Source: JAGLQQ01 sp043806135
GTDB taxonomy: Bacteria > Omnitrophota > Gorgyraeia > B26-G9
Length of the DNA: 64,000 nt
Direction of reading: 5' to 3'
NCBI GenBank assembly: GCA_043806135.1
Contig: JAZDHG010000098.1
Location: 11,529-75,528 of the forward strand
Below the pieces are notes generated by a model. That model had not been told where the DNA came from, searched no databases, and worked only from the letters and a program-made list of their open reading frames with translations. Numbering within the stretch: the stretch's first letter is position 1; each line of letters begins with the position of its first letter. Positions 1 through 15,000 of the stretch are shown in pieces. Position numbers and translations under genes: made by a program.

Positions 1-5
1 AGGTC

Positions 6-3000
6 ATGATCAATAATAAGGACGGGGGGCATTTTGCGGTTGCGGAAAACCCTGCTTTACAAGGTGAACTAAAAGATCTTGGTAATCTGCATTTTTATTT
101 TCGTGATACAGGTAAAGAAATCAATGCCCGTGATAAGAGATTGTATGAACTTATTCAAAAAGATATAGCAGACAAGACAACTAAAGCAGCAGATATTGAG
201 ATATGGATCGGCAAAAAAGGAACCCCGGGTGCAAAGCCTTATATCCCTACGATAAAAGATGATCTTACTAAAAAAGAAAAACAGCTTGTATTTGATTCCT
301 TGCTTGATATCAGTAATGTACAGCATTTACTGCATTTTTATAAATTCCCTACTCAGCTTGAAAAAAGAGACGAATTTGGCAGAGGACAGGAATTCACAAG
401 CCCTACTGAAATCCGTGAGCATCAGGAGAAGGGATTTCCATTTGATATCTGGATTGAAAAAAGAGATACTCAGGAAAAACTCATCAGAATTTTCGGGCCT
501 CAGAGTAAAGATTGGCAGCAATTTGTCAAACCACCTGACCCAACAGATAAAGACCGGACATATATACAGTTTAAACCTGACTTCCTTGATTTGGTAAATA
601 AATCCAGTGTTGTAAATAAAAAAGAATTAATACGGTTGTGGGAGGATTCCGAACGTACCGGTGATTATGCCTATCGCTTGCATTTTGGGTCAGTTGCGGC
701 GAGTAAGACTCTTGAAGGTGTAAACAGTTATGCTCTAGCTAGAGCTCTGCAGCTTGAAGTTGCCGATAAGATATTAAGCAATTTGGATATAGAAGCGCAA
801 CAGGGATTAATAAATAGGGCTAATTCTGAAGGCATTGTTTCTTTAGGTCCTAATGTTCCTGTAAAAGGAGTTGCCGGGCAGATACCGGAAAATCCAATGA
901 TGAAGAAAAGCCCTTATATAGGAGCTATTGTCGTTCAGAGAGAAGGCAACCCGGTAAAGGTAAATACATATTTTCAAAGCGAAAACCTTAATCAGAACTA
1001 TGCTGAAGAACTGAAATTACCTAGGTTGGAAAAGACAGGTTTTGATATTGTTTACTATTTTTACAAGGATTCTCAAGGTAACATACAGCATAGGCGGATG
1101 CATTTCTTATCTTATAACCGTCAGGGAAAGCTGGTGGAGGTTAATGCCCGCTCTGCTCACGATATTATAGTTCTAGAAACTGACAAAAAGGCAGAGGAAA
1201 ACGGGGATTGGTCAAAAAGCGATGTTCTATGGTTTGGCAAGAACGCAACCAATAAAGAAATCCTTAATGTATCTATCGGCACCCTGATGCATCAGATCGC
1301 TGTTGAAAACGCGCATAAGACCGCTAAACAGTTAAAGCGAAGGATGGTTTTTGAAGCCGTACTTCTTCCGATCAATGTTCTCGGCGGGTACGGGGTAGGC
1401 GGTATTGTATCAAAGTTGTCACAGCCATGGGCGCAGGCAGGGATACGTTTAATATATGATATGCTTTTTACTGCCTGGGAACTGCCGACAGGCGCGAAGA
1501 TGCAAGGCCCGCCCAGTAAGGATACGGTTGAGACCTTTATTTCAAGTTATTTGTTCTTTACACAAGGCCCCGGAAAAAACAGGGAACAAAAAGGGCTGGA
1601 ATTTATCACGACAGAAGATAAAAGCGGAAATTTAACTATTACTGATGAAGAGTTTCGTACTTATGTTGAAAACCAGAAAAAAGATACAAAATCACCTCTT
1701 AACCTCTGGCTTACTATGGCCATGGATGATGAGGCCAGTAAAGGGTTTGTTAAATATGTGCAAGGGCAGAGAAAATTTGCTATTGCCATGTTCAGTATCG
1801 GGATTCTGGATAACCTGGCGCGTTTAAATACAGAAAGCTATAATACACCGGGTAATGCGTTCAAAGATATTCTTGCCAGCCGGTATTTCAGTTTAACCGG
1901 AGAAGTAAATGTGTTGGCAGTAATCGGCGCGATTGCCGGAAACGATGTACTTGGCGCCGGAGTGCATATGGGAGCTTTCCGCGAGGGATGGGGGAATTTC
2001 TGGGAGAATTATTTAAACTTCTTCGGTGTTACAGTTGATGCTAAAGCTGTTATTAATACATTGAGTACTTTATTTACTAAAGACGGGAGTAAGGTATTTG
2101 AATATACTCCTGAAGTTCCGCAGAGACGTGCTTTTAGCCTTTACTTCCTTGGGTTCCCGATCATGACGTATTTTGACCTTAAAAACACAGAAGGTTTTAT
2201 TAACTCTTCAACCTCGTTTGCTTTTGAAATGGAAAGCAGTAAGAATCCGTTTAATAAAAAATGGTGGAAAGATAAGGTTACCCAATACACAGAAGATGAA
2301 TTTAAGCAGCTGAAACTGGTTCCGCTTGGCAAGGTAAAAGCAGAAGGTGAAAACGGACAGCCGATATGGAGAGTTTATTATATCAATGCTGATACCGGCG
2401 GGATTGTCTTCTTAGGTGATAAAGGGTACAAAAGCAAACTCCAGAGGTTAAAAGACGATGTGCAGCTTTTTGATAGATTTATGTCTTTAATCGGCGAAGG
2501 CGGCGGACGCATAGAAAAGAAAAGCTATGACGCCGGTGCTGTAGTTGAAATAAAAAGAACAACACCATCTCAGCAGCAATCTTCACAACAGCCAATTCCG
2601 GATCTAACCGGGAAGATGCTTTCTTTTGCGCTTAATGTTAGACATCCTTTGACCGGAGTTTCTCCAAGCCATGTTTATGATACAAAGGCCACAGCCAACA
2701 ATATTAACTGGGCTTTTACTTATGATATGGCTTTACAGTCTTTAGGGTTTTCCGCAGGGGGGTTGTCCAAAGAGTCGGATGCTTTACTTGATTATTTTGT
2801 TCAAAACCGTTGGTTATACCGTTATGAGGAAAAAGGTAAGTTTAACGGCGGAGTATATAATGCGATAGATATATCTCAACTTCCTACCGACACACAAAAA
2901 CCCATTGCTGATTTTAGAAATGATGCAGGAAACAGCAACTGGGTAGCAGCTGCGCTTATAAAGGGTGCAATGCGCCATGTTAGTGATCCTAATGCATGGC

Positions 3001-6000
3001 AGGCGGTTCTTGATGAGCAAAGAGAAGACAGGCAAAAGGCTTCGGCTAATTTCATTAAAACCGGAGATATTAATAAAATTTTTGAAGGCCGCGGGGAAAC
3101 GCAGTGGCGCTTTTTAGGACTGCGTACTACCAAGCTAAAAGTTTTTCTTGAATCACTTGATGTGAAAGGAAAACAATATCTTTCTCAGGCAGAAAAAATT
3201 GCTGAGTCCCTGATAAGTTTGCAGGATAAAGACGGCGGGATCCGTCACGGGCCGACAGAACTTAATATAAAATCAACAGAAGAAAATATAAACGCGTTTG
3301 GATTATTTATGATGCTTCATGATGTTACCGGAGAGAGCAAGTATAAAGACGCGGCTAAAAAAATCCTACAATGGCTGCCAAAAGTTTATGATACAACTCA
3401 AGGAATGTTTTTGCGCGGAATGCAAAATAAATCAAAAGAGGATCAACCTGCTAAATGGGAAGTTGATCATATTTACGCAACAGATGCTAATGCTTTAGCA
3501 ATAATCGTAATCGGACCGCAAATATTGGACAAATTAAAATCTAAAAATGAATATATTTCAGCGGATAAAATTATGGGATCGCTTGCGGACAGAAAGGTAG
3601 AACTGCTAACTGAAAGTGGAGACAAAATTTTAGGCTATGACTATACAGATAAAGTAGGCAGAGGAGACAGGGATGCTGTTATCTCACCGGAAATGACCGC
3701 TCATGTGGTTAAAGCGCATAAAGTAATGTCCAGATATTATGCTGAGCAGGGTGAAGATCTGATTGCAGATATTCATGCAAAACAGGCAGAATCCTTACTT
3801 ACTAGTATTCAGCAATTAGCCGTTAACTCTTTACTTGGGATATCATTCCCTGACAGTACTCTGCCTAAAGATGCAATAGGCGGACAGATAAAAAGATATC
3901 ATGACAGCAACTTTAATACTGTATCTTTAGCCAGCTTAAATTCTCTTTGGATAGTATTGGCCAAGGAAGATGTAAATCCTTTTGATGTACGCGCAAATGA
4001 TCAAGTCCCTCTTATGCCTGTTTCAATAAGCGAGGAAAAAGGTTTTAATGCGGAGATAATAAAGCAGAAAACAACTATCCAGACTCTTTTGATTCGAAAA
4101 CAGAATGATCCAAAATCTTGGACAGATAATGATGAACTTGAATTGAACCAGTCCATTGAAAAGATAAATGAAATGATCCGTGAATATACAAAGGGTGCAA
4201 TATTCACGGCCACAGAAGAAGATGAAACAACACTTAAAAGGATAATAGAACTTTTAAGTAACAAAGCCAAAGGCATACAATTAACTGATGCTGAAATAAA
4301 AGAACTGGAACAAAAGAAAGCGTCTCATCCCTATTATGAAGGGTGGATACGTCTTAGCGCGCTTTCTGAAAAAAAATTTATAATGAGTAAGTTTGAACAG
4401 ATAAAACAGCTTCTAACTAAAAAAGCAAAGGAGATGCAGCTTAAGGAGTTAGGGCAAGAGTTGGATAGACAAACGGGTGTTGAAGAAAAGAAGCGTTTGC
4501 AAGAAGAGATCCAGAAACTTAAAGATAAAATAGCTATTAGCGAGGAGTTAAAAGATCAAAAGTTTGTAGTATTAATCAATGAAACTATAGATGGCTACTT
4601 CGGTAAAGGAGAAGAAAAATCCGTAGAAAGAGAATCAACAAGAAATAGATTTTTTGGTAAACTTTCTAATACCCCAGCTGAAGATGTTGTTGTAGGTCTG
4701 ATAGAAAAATTGTATGGCAAAAACAGGCTTCTCAGTGAAGATATTTTTAAGGGTGTTTATCAGTATTTCAATGCTGAAGATAACAGCGTGGTCACCGTTA
4801 CCTTAATCGCTCCTGCACAGGCTATTGAAGTTGAAAGAATAAAAAGAGAAAAAGAACAGGAAACAGCAGCGAAACAGTATAAATTACTTGATGAAGGCGG
4901 AGTTATTATTACTGATAAATCAACGGGAAGACTTATAGAGATAAGAGTTGGAGACAAACAAAAGGGAGTTGATGTATTAGGAGATTTTCTGGGTAGGATA
5001 AAGAATATGGTGGCTGCTGATGAAATCAATGCTGCTCAGATGCAGAAGATTATGCGCGATAGATGGGTTTTTACAATTCCAAAAACAAGTTCACAGGCTG
5101 TTGATATAAATGGGCAGAAGCAAGATCAAGATATAACTGTTACTTTGGTTTTCCCGTATCATAGCGAATATGTGAGGGAAGAGACAAATTTAAGAACCGG
5201 AGAATCTGAACTTCGTATTTTTAATTACGGATTACTTGATCGTGTAATTACCCGCGATAAGATTACAGTAATGAAATATAATGATCTTGATGTTGAAATT
5301 TCAAGCGATGTCTATGTGAATGAAACCGGCGAGATTATAAAAGATGCAAAGGAAGGAAGCTACTTACAGAAAACAGAAACTGTAGCTTTTGATACAAAGG
5401 ATGTTGATCCTGTTTCTAAAGCGGTGAGCCCGGTGGTTATCAAAAAAGTCACAGACCCTGCTTCCCATGCGGTTAAATATGAAGTGTATAAGGATTATGA
5501 ATTGCCGGTCATGACCTTTAGCGAAAAATATGTTACGATTATTGAATTTGATGAATGGGGCAGAGAAAAAACAAGCAGAACTTATGTTAATACCGGATCG
5601 CTGGATAAACCGCGCTGGGGCAAACAACCTGTGCTTAGTTCAGAAGTTTTACCGCTTGTGGGTGAATTGGACGTAAAGGGCCGTCCGGCTACCTGGGATA
5701 AGAATTCAAAATGGTCAAGCAAGCTGGTAATTGATCATGAAAGGAATAAACATTTTGTTGAAGTAAGGGATCAATACGGACGTCTTATCAAAAAGTATGA
5801 CGGAAAAATGGAAGAAAAGCCAGGTGCCGAGCAGAACAAACTGCAGGTAATTCCTTACGGAGCGAATCAACCTTTTGAAATAGATGCCAGAGACCCGCAA
5901 GGCAGGCGCTTTGTAGTTGAGAAAGAAACATCATTTTATCATAAATATGAGGAGCGCTTTGCTGCTCTTGGTGTTGATGCGTCTGTTATGAACCTATTAG

Positions 6001-9000
6001 GACTGCAGGGCACGGCTATGGTTGGGGAAACTTATCTTTATGAGTTTAACCCGAAAACCGGACAAGGTAAAAGGGTAAGTGAAGATCCTGTCGGCAGGTC
6101 TGTGGCTCAAGTGCAGCGGCCTCAAAAAACAGGCATAGAAAAATACTTTGATGATCAAGGTAATGTTTTACTGCAGATGTCCGCACCAAGACAAAAACTT
6201 GTCTGGCAGCAGGTGATTGACAACCAGGGAAGAAAAGTTACGGATTATTATGGTTATTTGGTCGATGCTCAGGGTAGAAGAGTAACGGATATCTCAAAAT
6301 ATAAAGGTGATATTGATAAACTGAGATTTGTCAGGGAAAAGGTCTCTTACTCGATATATACGATAGGACAATTAAATGTTTTAAGAAAACAATACCCGAA
6401 ACTCTACGATGAACTTAAAACAGAGCTCAAAAATTTGAATGTGGATATAGAATCAGAGCAATTCTTAAAAGATCTAATCTCTCAGGGGAAAATTGATGTT
6501 GCCTTAATGGGAGTAACATTTTCCTATGATGATAAGACAAAAGCCCCTATTGAACTGGCAGCATTTTCCACAGTGCAGAAAAATGAGAAAAACAAATATA
6601 TAAGTGACGGCGGAGAAGTTTTAGTTATCAGCAAAGATACACAGAAAAAGGAAGCTACTCAGCAGATAATCGATAGCGAGGGAAGAATTAAACTCAAGTA
6701 CAACGGGAGATTTGACAGCAAAGCAAAACGTTTTATCAGGGAAAAGATAACCAAGTTTTTCTATACATATGAGGATCGTTTTGCCGGTGAATATTTCATT
6801 AATCCTGAGTTTGCCCGTGATATGAAAATCCTTGGCCTTTACGGCGTGGCCATGGTTGGAGAAACATTTACTTATGACGATACAACAGGCCGGCAGAGCA
6901 AAGAGCCTATTGCGTATTCTTTCTTGAGAACATTTAAAGACGGCAATTATGTTGACAATGAGGGTAATATCCTTGTTCAGATGACTAATGCCAACCAGCA
7001 TATGAGCCGCCAGGATGTTATTAATAATCAGGGGCATACAATTATCCGGTATCTAGGAAAACTAATTGACCCCGAGACAAAGGAATTTGAAAAAGCCCAG
7101 TCATCGCGTTTTTTCTACAGCACGCAGCAGCTTGAGGAATTCAGCCAGAACGAGAAAACAAAAGGGCTTTATACTCAACTGATCAAAGAGTACGCGGCAT
7201 TAGGCTGGGATATAGAAAGTCCTGCATTTAAAGCAGATCTTAATCGATATGGTAAATTCGGTGTTGCCCTTATCGGAGCAACCTATATCTATGATCAGGA
7301 GAATGATAAAGAAGTTGCTTTAATGTCTGTATCTCGTATTAAGAAAAATGAACAAGGTGCACATATTGATGCTCAGGGTAATGTTCTTGTTGAGATGAAG
7401 AATATCATTAACAACCTGCATTGGCAGGAGTTAATTGACAATTCAGGCCGGATACAGGTTAAATATGACGGTGTTGTAATAGATGGCCAGTTTATTAGAA
7501 ATCAAAAGACTTATTATTTTTATGATTACGCCAGTTATGATGCCTACCGCAAGGCACATCCTGAACTTAAGGCTGAGCTTGATGCATGGGAAGAAAAACT
7601 GACAAAACTTAAGAAAGTTAATGTTCAGGGAATAATGGATGAACTTGGCCGCCGCAATATCGCTTTGTTTGGATTTACTTACCTTTATGATGAAGCGAAT
7701 GCTGTAGCAGAAGATGTCATTAAAGAGTTGGGTTTGAATTCAGATAATAAAGAGCTTCTAAATGATATAAAAAATGAAGTATTTGCTATTGCCCAACCTG
7801 ATAAGCAAAAGTCTCAGCTGGCTGTCAAAAAATTAACTGAATTATTGGGTTCCAAATATAATTTTATAATTACAGATCAAAAGCTTGAGGGTATTGTAAA
7901 GGATAGCAGACTTAAATTAGCTGCATCTACTAAATATTCGCAAGTTGCTGATACAGAGGCTCTTGCTTTTTCATCTTTGAATGTAATGCAGGGAGACGGA
8001 ACTGATGTTAAGGATTATTTCAGTGAAAAAGAGGGTGAAAAAGGCAATATATCGGTACAAAATGTTCGCCTAAAACAGCAGCTTACCTGGGAGGAAATAA
8101 AGGACAATTTCGGCCGTCCGGTCAAGGTATATGACTATCAGCTTGGCAAGGACAAGAAATATCATCCCATAAAAGTCTCAAACTATTACTATGTCTATCA
8201 GGATAGGTTCAGCAAATTAGGTGTAACTGAGAGAGCAATGAATGAGATGGGCAGGCTTGGATTTGCCATGGTAGGTGAAACTTATCTGCTTAAACGAGAC
8301 TCAAAAGAAGCGTTGGTATCTGTGTCTGTAATGGTACCGCATAAAAACACAACGGGAAGTAAGTTCAACGATTATTTTAATAAAAGAGGCGAAATGATCA
8401 TCGAGCTTGATAATCAGAGAACGCATCTTGTCTGGAGGGAAGTGAAGGACGCTCACGGACGCGTTCTTGTGTCCATAGACGGCAATAAAGAGAACGGTAT
8501 CTTCAAGCCTCAGAAAGCAACAAGATTTTATTATGATTTTGAAAAAAGAGTATTTGATTCTATTGCTACTAAGATGGAAAAAGACTGGGCAAAACTTGGC
8601 ATAACAAAAGATAAGATGGGTGTTGAGATGCTCAATGCTATGTCGCGCCTGGGTAAATTTGATATAGCTACTTTAGGCAGTACTTATTTATATGATGGCC
8701 GTTATGAATACGGCATTAATCCTGATCTTGATCAGCTGAATGAGAGTGAAAACAGACTGTTAGCTGTATCAATATTGGGAAAATTTGAAAAAAATGAATA
8801 CGAAAAAAATGTTCCGGCTGGAGAAACAGATTATATCAATGATGCCGGATATGTTAAAGCCATGATCTATGATGCCAAGACCAAGCTGCTTTGGGTAGGG
8901 CTTAAGGATAATAAAGGTGATATACGCGTTAAATATGCCGGTTATGAATACATGAACCCTCAGACAAAGCAGGATGAATTTAAATGGGTATGGGTTTCCA

Positions 9001-12000
9001 GAATAAATTATAATTGGCCTGATGAACTGGAAAACCTTGGCGCTTTAGGTATTGCTTATGATTCCAAGACATATTTTTATTATGACCCTCCTGCAGGGAA
9101 AAAGATAGAACGAGTTGATTTTCATAAGCTTGCTCCTGAAATCACGGAACTCGTGATTAGAAACGGGAAAAATGATCTGGAGGATATTTTAAAGAAGAAA
9201 CTGGCTCCTTATGTGCAGGGTAAACATCACGCAAGAAAAATAATCAAAGAGATACAGGATCTTCCAAAAATCGATGATAATCAGGCAAAGAGCAATGCGA
9301 TCATGGATATACTTGTCAAATATTTCTCTCATAATATTAATTATGAATTCGGTGAAGGTGATTATCTGGTTACTGAATCCCAGATAGTACCTTTTAATTA
9401 TGACCCCAATGATCCTAAAAAGAAATTAGAATTTATAGATAAAAAAGGCAATGTTATCTTCCATATGCATCAGGTAAAAAGAAATCTTGATTATCAGGAA
9501 GTAAAAGATAATAAAGGCAGAATAATTATCCTGTTTGACGGTGATTTGGAGCCGGGGAAGAAGTTTGATTTAAGATATCAGGTATTTAACCGGAATATAA
9601 TGTCTTTTTCCTATTTTGAAGATAATGATCTTGATGCAGTTGGGATTTCAAACAGAGGAGAAGCTTTCTTCTCCCGTACAAATGAAGAAACCCTGCAGGG
9701 GCTGTCTTTAACGACATTGGAAAAGGCAAAGGCTGCTTTCAGGGTATACAGAGGGACTTTAAGAGGTGACCAGCTTCTGAAATTTGATCAGGCAGTAAAG
9801 AAAGCCGGCGGTGAAGATGCTGTGGCGGCTAAGTTTCATAAAGCGGTTTTAACCATTCTCAAGTCAAATTACAGCGAGCCTAAAAATATACTTCGATTTA
9901 TATCTCCTGCAGATATTGCGGAAAATATTTTTATACAGAGAAATAGTTATAATCTTGATGATTTTCTGGAAATGCATCTTGCCGGTATGTGCAGCGGATT
10001 GTTTGAAGATAAAGTCAGCAGATCATGGCTTGTAGAGATTGACAAAGAATTCTTCTGGGATACAAGCAGTGAACAAAACAAAAAGAAATGGCTTACAAGA
10101 AACGGAAATGATAAATCTGCGGCAAAAGAAGCATTGTTTAAATATATGAAATGGGATAGGCTTACTAACGATGTAAAACAACAATGGCTTGCAAGATACG
10201 AAAATAATGAAGCTCGGGCAAAGGAAGCTTTTTATAAAGATAATCTTACTTCTATAGACAGGTACATCAATGCTGAAGGAAGCATACAATACGAAGGAGA
10301 GGAGCACTGGAGATCAGACATTACCAAAGACGGCCGGCCTATGAGCACAAAAGCAGATGTGCATTACCGCAAGATAAAAGATAAGCTCGGGCGGGTTATG
10401 AATCATATCTGGGGGTACTGGGATAAGCAAAGCGATTTTCGGGGCATAATGCAGCTTAGGGCCAGATTCGACACCTTATACGGTAAATTCGGTATTGCTG
10501 ATGTTACAACTGCTTTTTTAACGGAACAGGGATGGACATTGTTTAACTACTCAAAAGCGGTCAATCTTGAATACGAGACAGGTGCTGTAGACTATGCGGT
10601 TGTTAAAACCCTTGTTCCTGAGGACAAAAAAGAGGCGTTGAAGATGGATGAATCAAGAGCTGCTCCGCTTGAGAAGAAGTTTGAAGATTCATGGGTATTA
10701 TTCCGTTTACCGAAGCCGCGTGCGGAATTAATACGTGAATTAATAAACATAAGGCCAAGTACGGCGCAAGGAGATATAGCAGATAAAATCATTGATAAGA
10801 TGATCAAAGATAAATATTACAAAGAAGGCTTTACAGACGAAGAAGATGTTGTTGCTTTTTTTGAAAAAGAAGGTATTAAGCTGGATTTTAAAACAGATAG
10901 TGAGTTTATTTCTAGGCTTTACAGAGGATTGCAGCACCGCACCGCAACAATCGCTGTCGCGCCGAAAGGCGATGCCGCTGAGCGTCCGAAAGTAATTCAG
11001 ATGTGGATGGAAATAAAGAACAAAAAGGGAGAGCTTGAAATAATATTCAACGGCTATGTTGACCGCATTTCTGAAGCAGGTAAAAAAGGACAGATAAAGC
11101 AGATAGAGCTTGAAAAAACATATGTTACTTTTCTTGAATATCTGGAAAAGAAAAATATGGGTTTATCGCAAAGAAGTTCGACTTTTGATTTTAACCCAAA
11201 TTTCATGAAAAACGGCCAGTCTACGGAAAAGATGCTTAAGCAGTTTAAAGCAAAAATCTCCCTGCGTGCCTCTACAGACCAGCTGATATTACTGCCTGAT
11301 GGGACGATGGTCTATGACATGAAAGATACGAGCAAAGATAAGCTGGCGCTGGTAAGAACTCTTTATTATCCGGACGGAAGAATTAAATTCCAGATATCCA
11401 AGAAAATGATGGGTGAAGACCCGCGCTGGAGAATTGATGTTTTTGATGAGCGCCAGAACCTGGTAGCAACACTGCGCGATGATACATCGCGTACGCCTGA
11501 AGAGGTGATTAGCAACCTCGGTAATATTGAAAACTGGCGGCCTTATGAGATACATCACTCTGTACATACTGAATATGCGCATACATTTGTGCTTACAGAT
11601 ATGGTAGGAGAGACCGGCATTTCCACATTTGCAGGACAGAAAGCGCTGCTGTTAAGCAACGGCAAGCCTTTGATTAAAGGTACAAATATCCATCAAAATA
11701 TCGGACTATCGCAAAAAGAGCATTTTTCAGATAAAGCGGTGCCTTACGAAGAAACAAAATATATTAATCGCCAGTTATGGTGGCTTTATTTTGATAAATT
11801 CCAAAATAATTTTATTAATCAGGTGGGTAATATTGGAAAACACCAGTTGGAGCGTTTTAATATCAAGCTGACCAGTGAGCGGTTTAGAGATGAACAATTG
11901 TTTGCGGATTTGCTGCAGGAGGCAAACGCGCAAAAAGCTAAGGATGATATTCAGCAGGGGGCCGCGGTTAAAGTAAGCTATTTGAAAGACGGACAGATGC

Positions 12001-15000
12001 AGGAAGTGGAGATCGCGCCGCGCGGATTAGGGTTTAAAATTAAAAAGATTTTTGACTATAAAATTCAGGTGCCTTTTACCGGATGGTATGTATTCTGGTG
12101 GACAATGCCGCTGGCTTTAGGAATTTATCTCTTAGGCGCAAACCGCATTACAAGCTGGTGGTGGGGAAGAAAAGCGCGCAAAGCAAAGGAAAAAGGCAGG
12201 AATAATATCAACCGCATGTGCGAAGATGAAATAAAGGATCTCCTGCTGCCTGATAAGAAAAATGCGAAAGAGCTGGAAAAAACTGATGCCGTGAATATAG
12301 CAAGTCAAATTGTAGATCGCAGAAGGCGAGTAAAGAGCTTTATGGATGAAGCTGAAGTAGAAGAGTTCTTAGGTAAATTAGGTGTAACTGCTGAAACTAT
12401 ATCCAGGATCATGGATAATATTGTAGTTGCAGATATTATTCCCGACTTCTATAATGACGCGAATTTAAGATTGCAGCAAGTTAACAGGATGAATGAACAG
12501 GAACTGGCCAAATTACTGATGCAGGCAGGAGTTGAGAAAGAAACAGCGCTGAATGCATCCGAAGCCTTTGTCAAAGAACTGGCAGATAAAAAACCATTTA
12601 TCAAAGCACTTGGTCAAAACGGATTTGAAACTCTGGATCAGGTTAAGGCATTTTTAAGAGACCATGGCATTGCGTATAAGATTTTGAATACTATCTTCGG
12701 CTCAGGCGATCTTTTACGCGCACCGCCGCGTTCAGCGCAGTCAAGGCAGCAGGTAATCGATGAACTGCAGGAAATCCTTGCTGCTGCGGATATTAGCTTG
12801 GATGAATTAAACAAAGTATTAAGTGAAAAACTCCCTGATCCAAAAGATTCTTTTGACTCTACCCTTACCCCGCCGATCGCGTTAATCGTGAAAAACCTTC
12901 TGGATGAAGAAGGCCTTGGTTTATTAACAAGAGAGCAATTTAAAGAAGTAATTAACGAGCTTATCGAAAAACTGCGTAATAACAAAAGAATCCCTTCTGC
13001 TATTGACTACTATGTCATAGAAGAATGCATAGACAAGGCCTTTAGTCCGATAGTAAAGCAGTATTTAATGGATTTAGACCCTAATAATGAACTTGAAGGT
13101 GAATACGAGCGGTTGATAAAAATGCGCTTAAGTGAAGTTCTTTCTGTAATGATAAAAAATCCTTATGGCATAAGAAAAAAAGAAAGTGGCACATACAAAG
13201 GAGAATATGAAATAGAAGAACCTGAAATGATAGGATTGGATAAAGATAATGCTCTTAAAAAAGAAGCATTTGATGGAGAACCTGCTCCGTTTACATTGCG
13301 CTTTCAGGCATGGCAAAGTGTTTTCTTGCTGCCATATTATCCTTATAAGTTAGGATCAGCCTTGGCATCGCGTTCTACTTTAACCCGCTATTTGTTCCGT
13401 AAATCATTTGCTTTATATATGGATAAAAGAGCTAATGAGATATTACCTTTAATGAGATTACATGTTCAATTATGGAGAGCCATTATAGTTGATCAGATAC
13501 AGGGCAAGCTGGAGCCTTATCGTAGAAATAATATAGGGATAAATGAAAGGCTTATCGATGACCCTACGATATTATTTGGACAAGAAGATATGGACGATTT
13601 GTTCCGTTATTATGAAGACCCTATAAATGAACTTAATATTAATTTAAGTCAGGAAGTCGGTAATATCAAAAATCAGCCTGATGAGAAAACTGCTTCTGAT
13701 TATATACAGAAGCTTGTTGATAGCAAGCTTAAACCTGCTGTAGACAAAGCGTTAAACGAACACGAATCATTTATTGGTACTTACAGATTAGGCTGGCTGG
13801 CTTTCTGGCATGAACTCATGACTCCTTTTAGAGCGCTGTATAGCAAATGGACCGGTAAAGAACAGCGTTTTTGGACTGAAGGTACGGAAAAAGGGCCGGC
13901 AGGGTTAAAAAGCAAAAAAGGCAAACGTTTCTGGCAACAGACTATGATAGTTACGGCATTTTTCAATTTTATTATGGGATATATTGTGATCGAATATGCC
14001 ATCGCCTGGGGTATTGCCTTAGGATTTCCTTTAGGGCTTGTGTTTATATTCTCAGTGCTGCCGTTCCTGATTTTCATGCCGCTGACATATTTTTCCATTA
14101 AGGAAATGGGTGTGACATTTGTATCCTGGTTGACGGAAAGAAGGCAAAAAATAGCTCCTATAAACAACTGGGTTTGGGGCTGGAGCCGGTCACGACTTAA
14201 AAACCATCTTGATAAGATATTCATAGATACAAATGGTGAGCTTAAAATAGAAGATTATTCCGGTAAAACCAGAGTTCAGGTATGGAATGAAGGAGTTGAA
14301 CATTTATTTGAAATCGCAAAGATTTCTGAGACTGAACGCAATGACTATTTGTTTGGGCTTGAGGATATGATTAATGCTGCTTCAGTGAGAAGCAAATTGA
14401 ATAGAATGAAGCTTGCTAAGCCAAAGAATAAAGAAGCTAGGCAGCGTTTACGCAGATGGATTGCCGGATATTTGCGTTATAAACCCGGCATAGAAGGTTT
14501 TGAACGTTTGCCTACATTCAGCATTTTTATTCTTAACGGCGGTGGAGATGAAGCGTATTATTTCTTTGCTGATGATTTGCTTAAGCGAAGAGTTGAAAAA
14601 GGTGTAATAGAAGATACTACGCATTTGCAGTATCTCAAAAACCGGTATGATGATGAGTTTGATAATTTGATGCATTTAATAGATACAAAATGGAACGTAT
14701 TAAAGAGTTTATTAGATAAAAATGATGCAAAAGTTATCAGCGAATTTGTTGAGAGTATTCGGGATTTGAGTTTTGGCCAGGAAATTGATGTTACGCAAAT
14801 TAGAGCAAAACTTACAGACCAAGAGTCCATTAATGAATTTGACAGCCTGGTTGAGATGATTGAGGATTGGGCAAATTACAGATTGTCTACAACCTGGCGC
14901 TGGACACAGTCTCATAAGTATATGAGACAAAGATATTATGAATATATTGAGAATTATTATCAGAATGAATTATTTAAAATTCTGAAAATGGAAAGAGATG

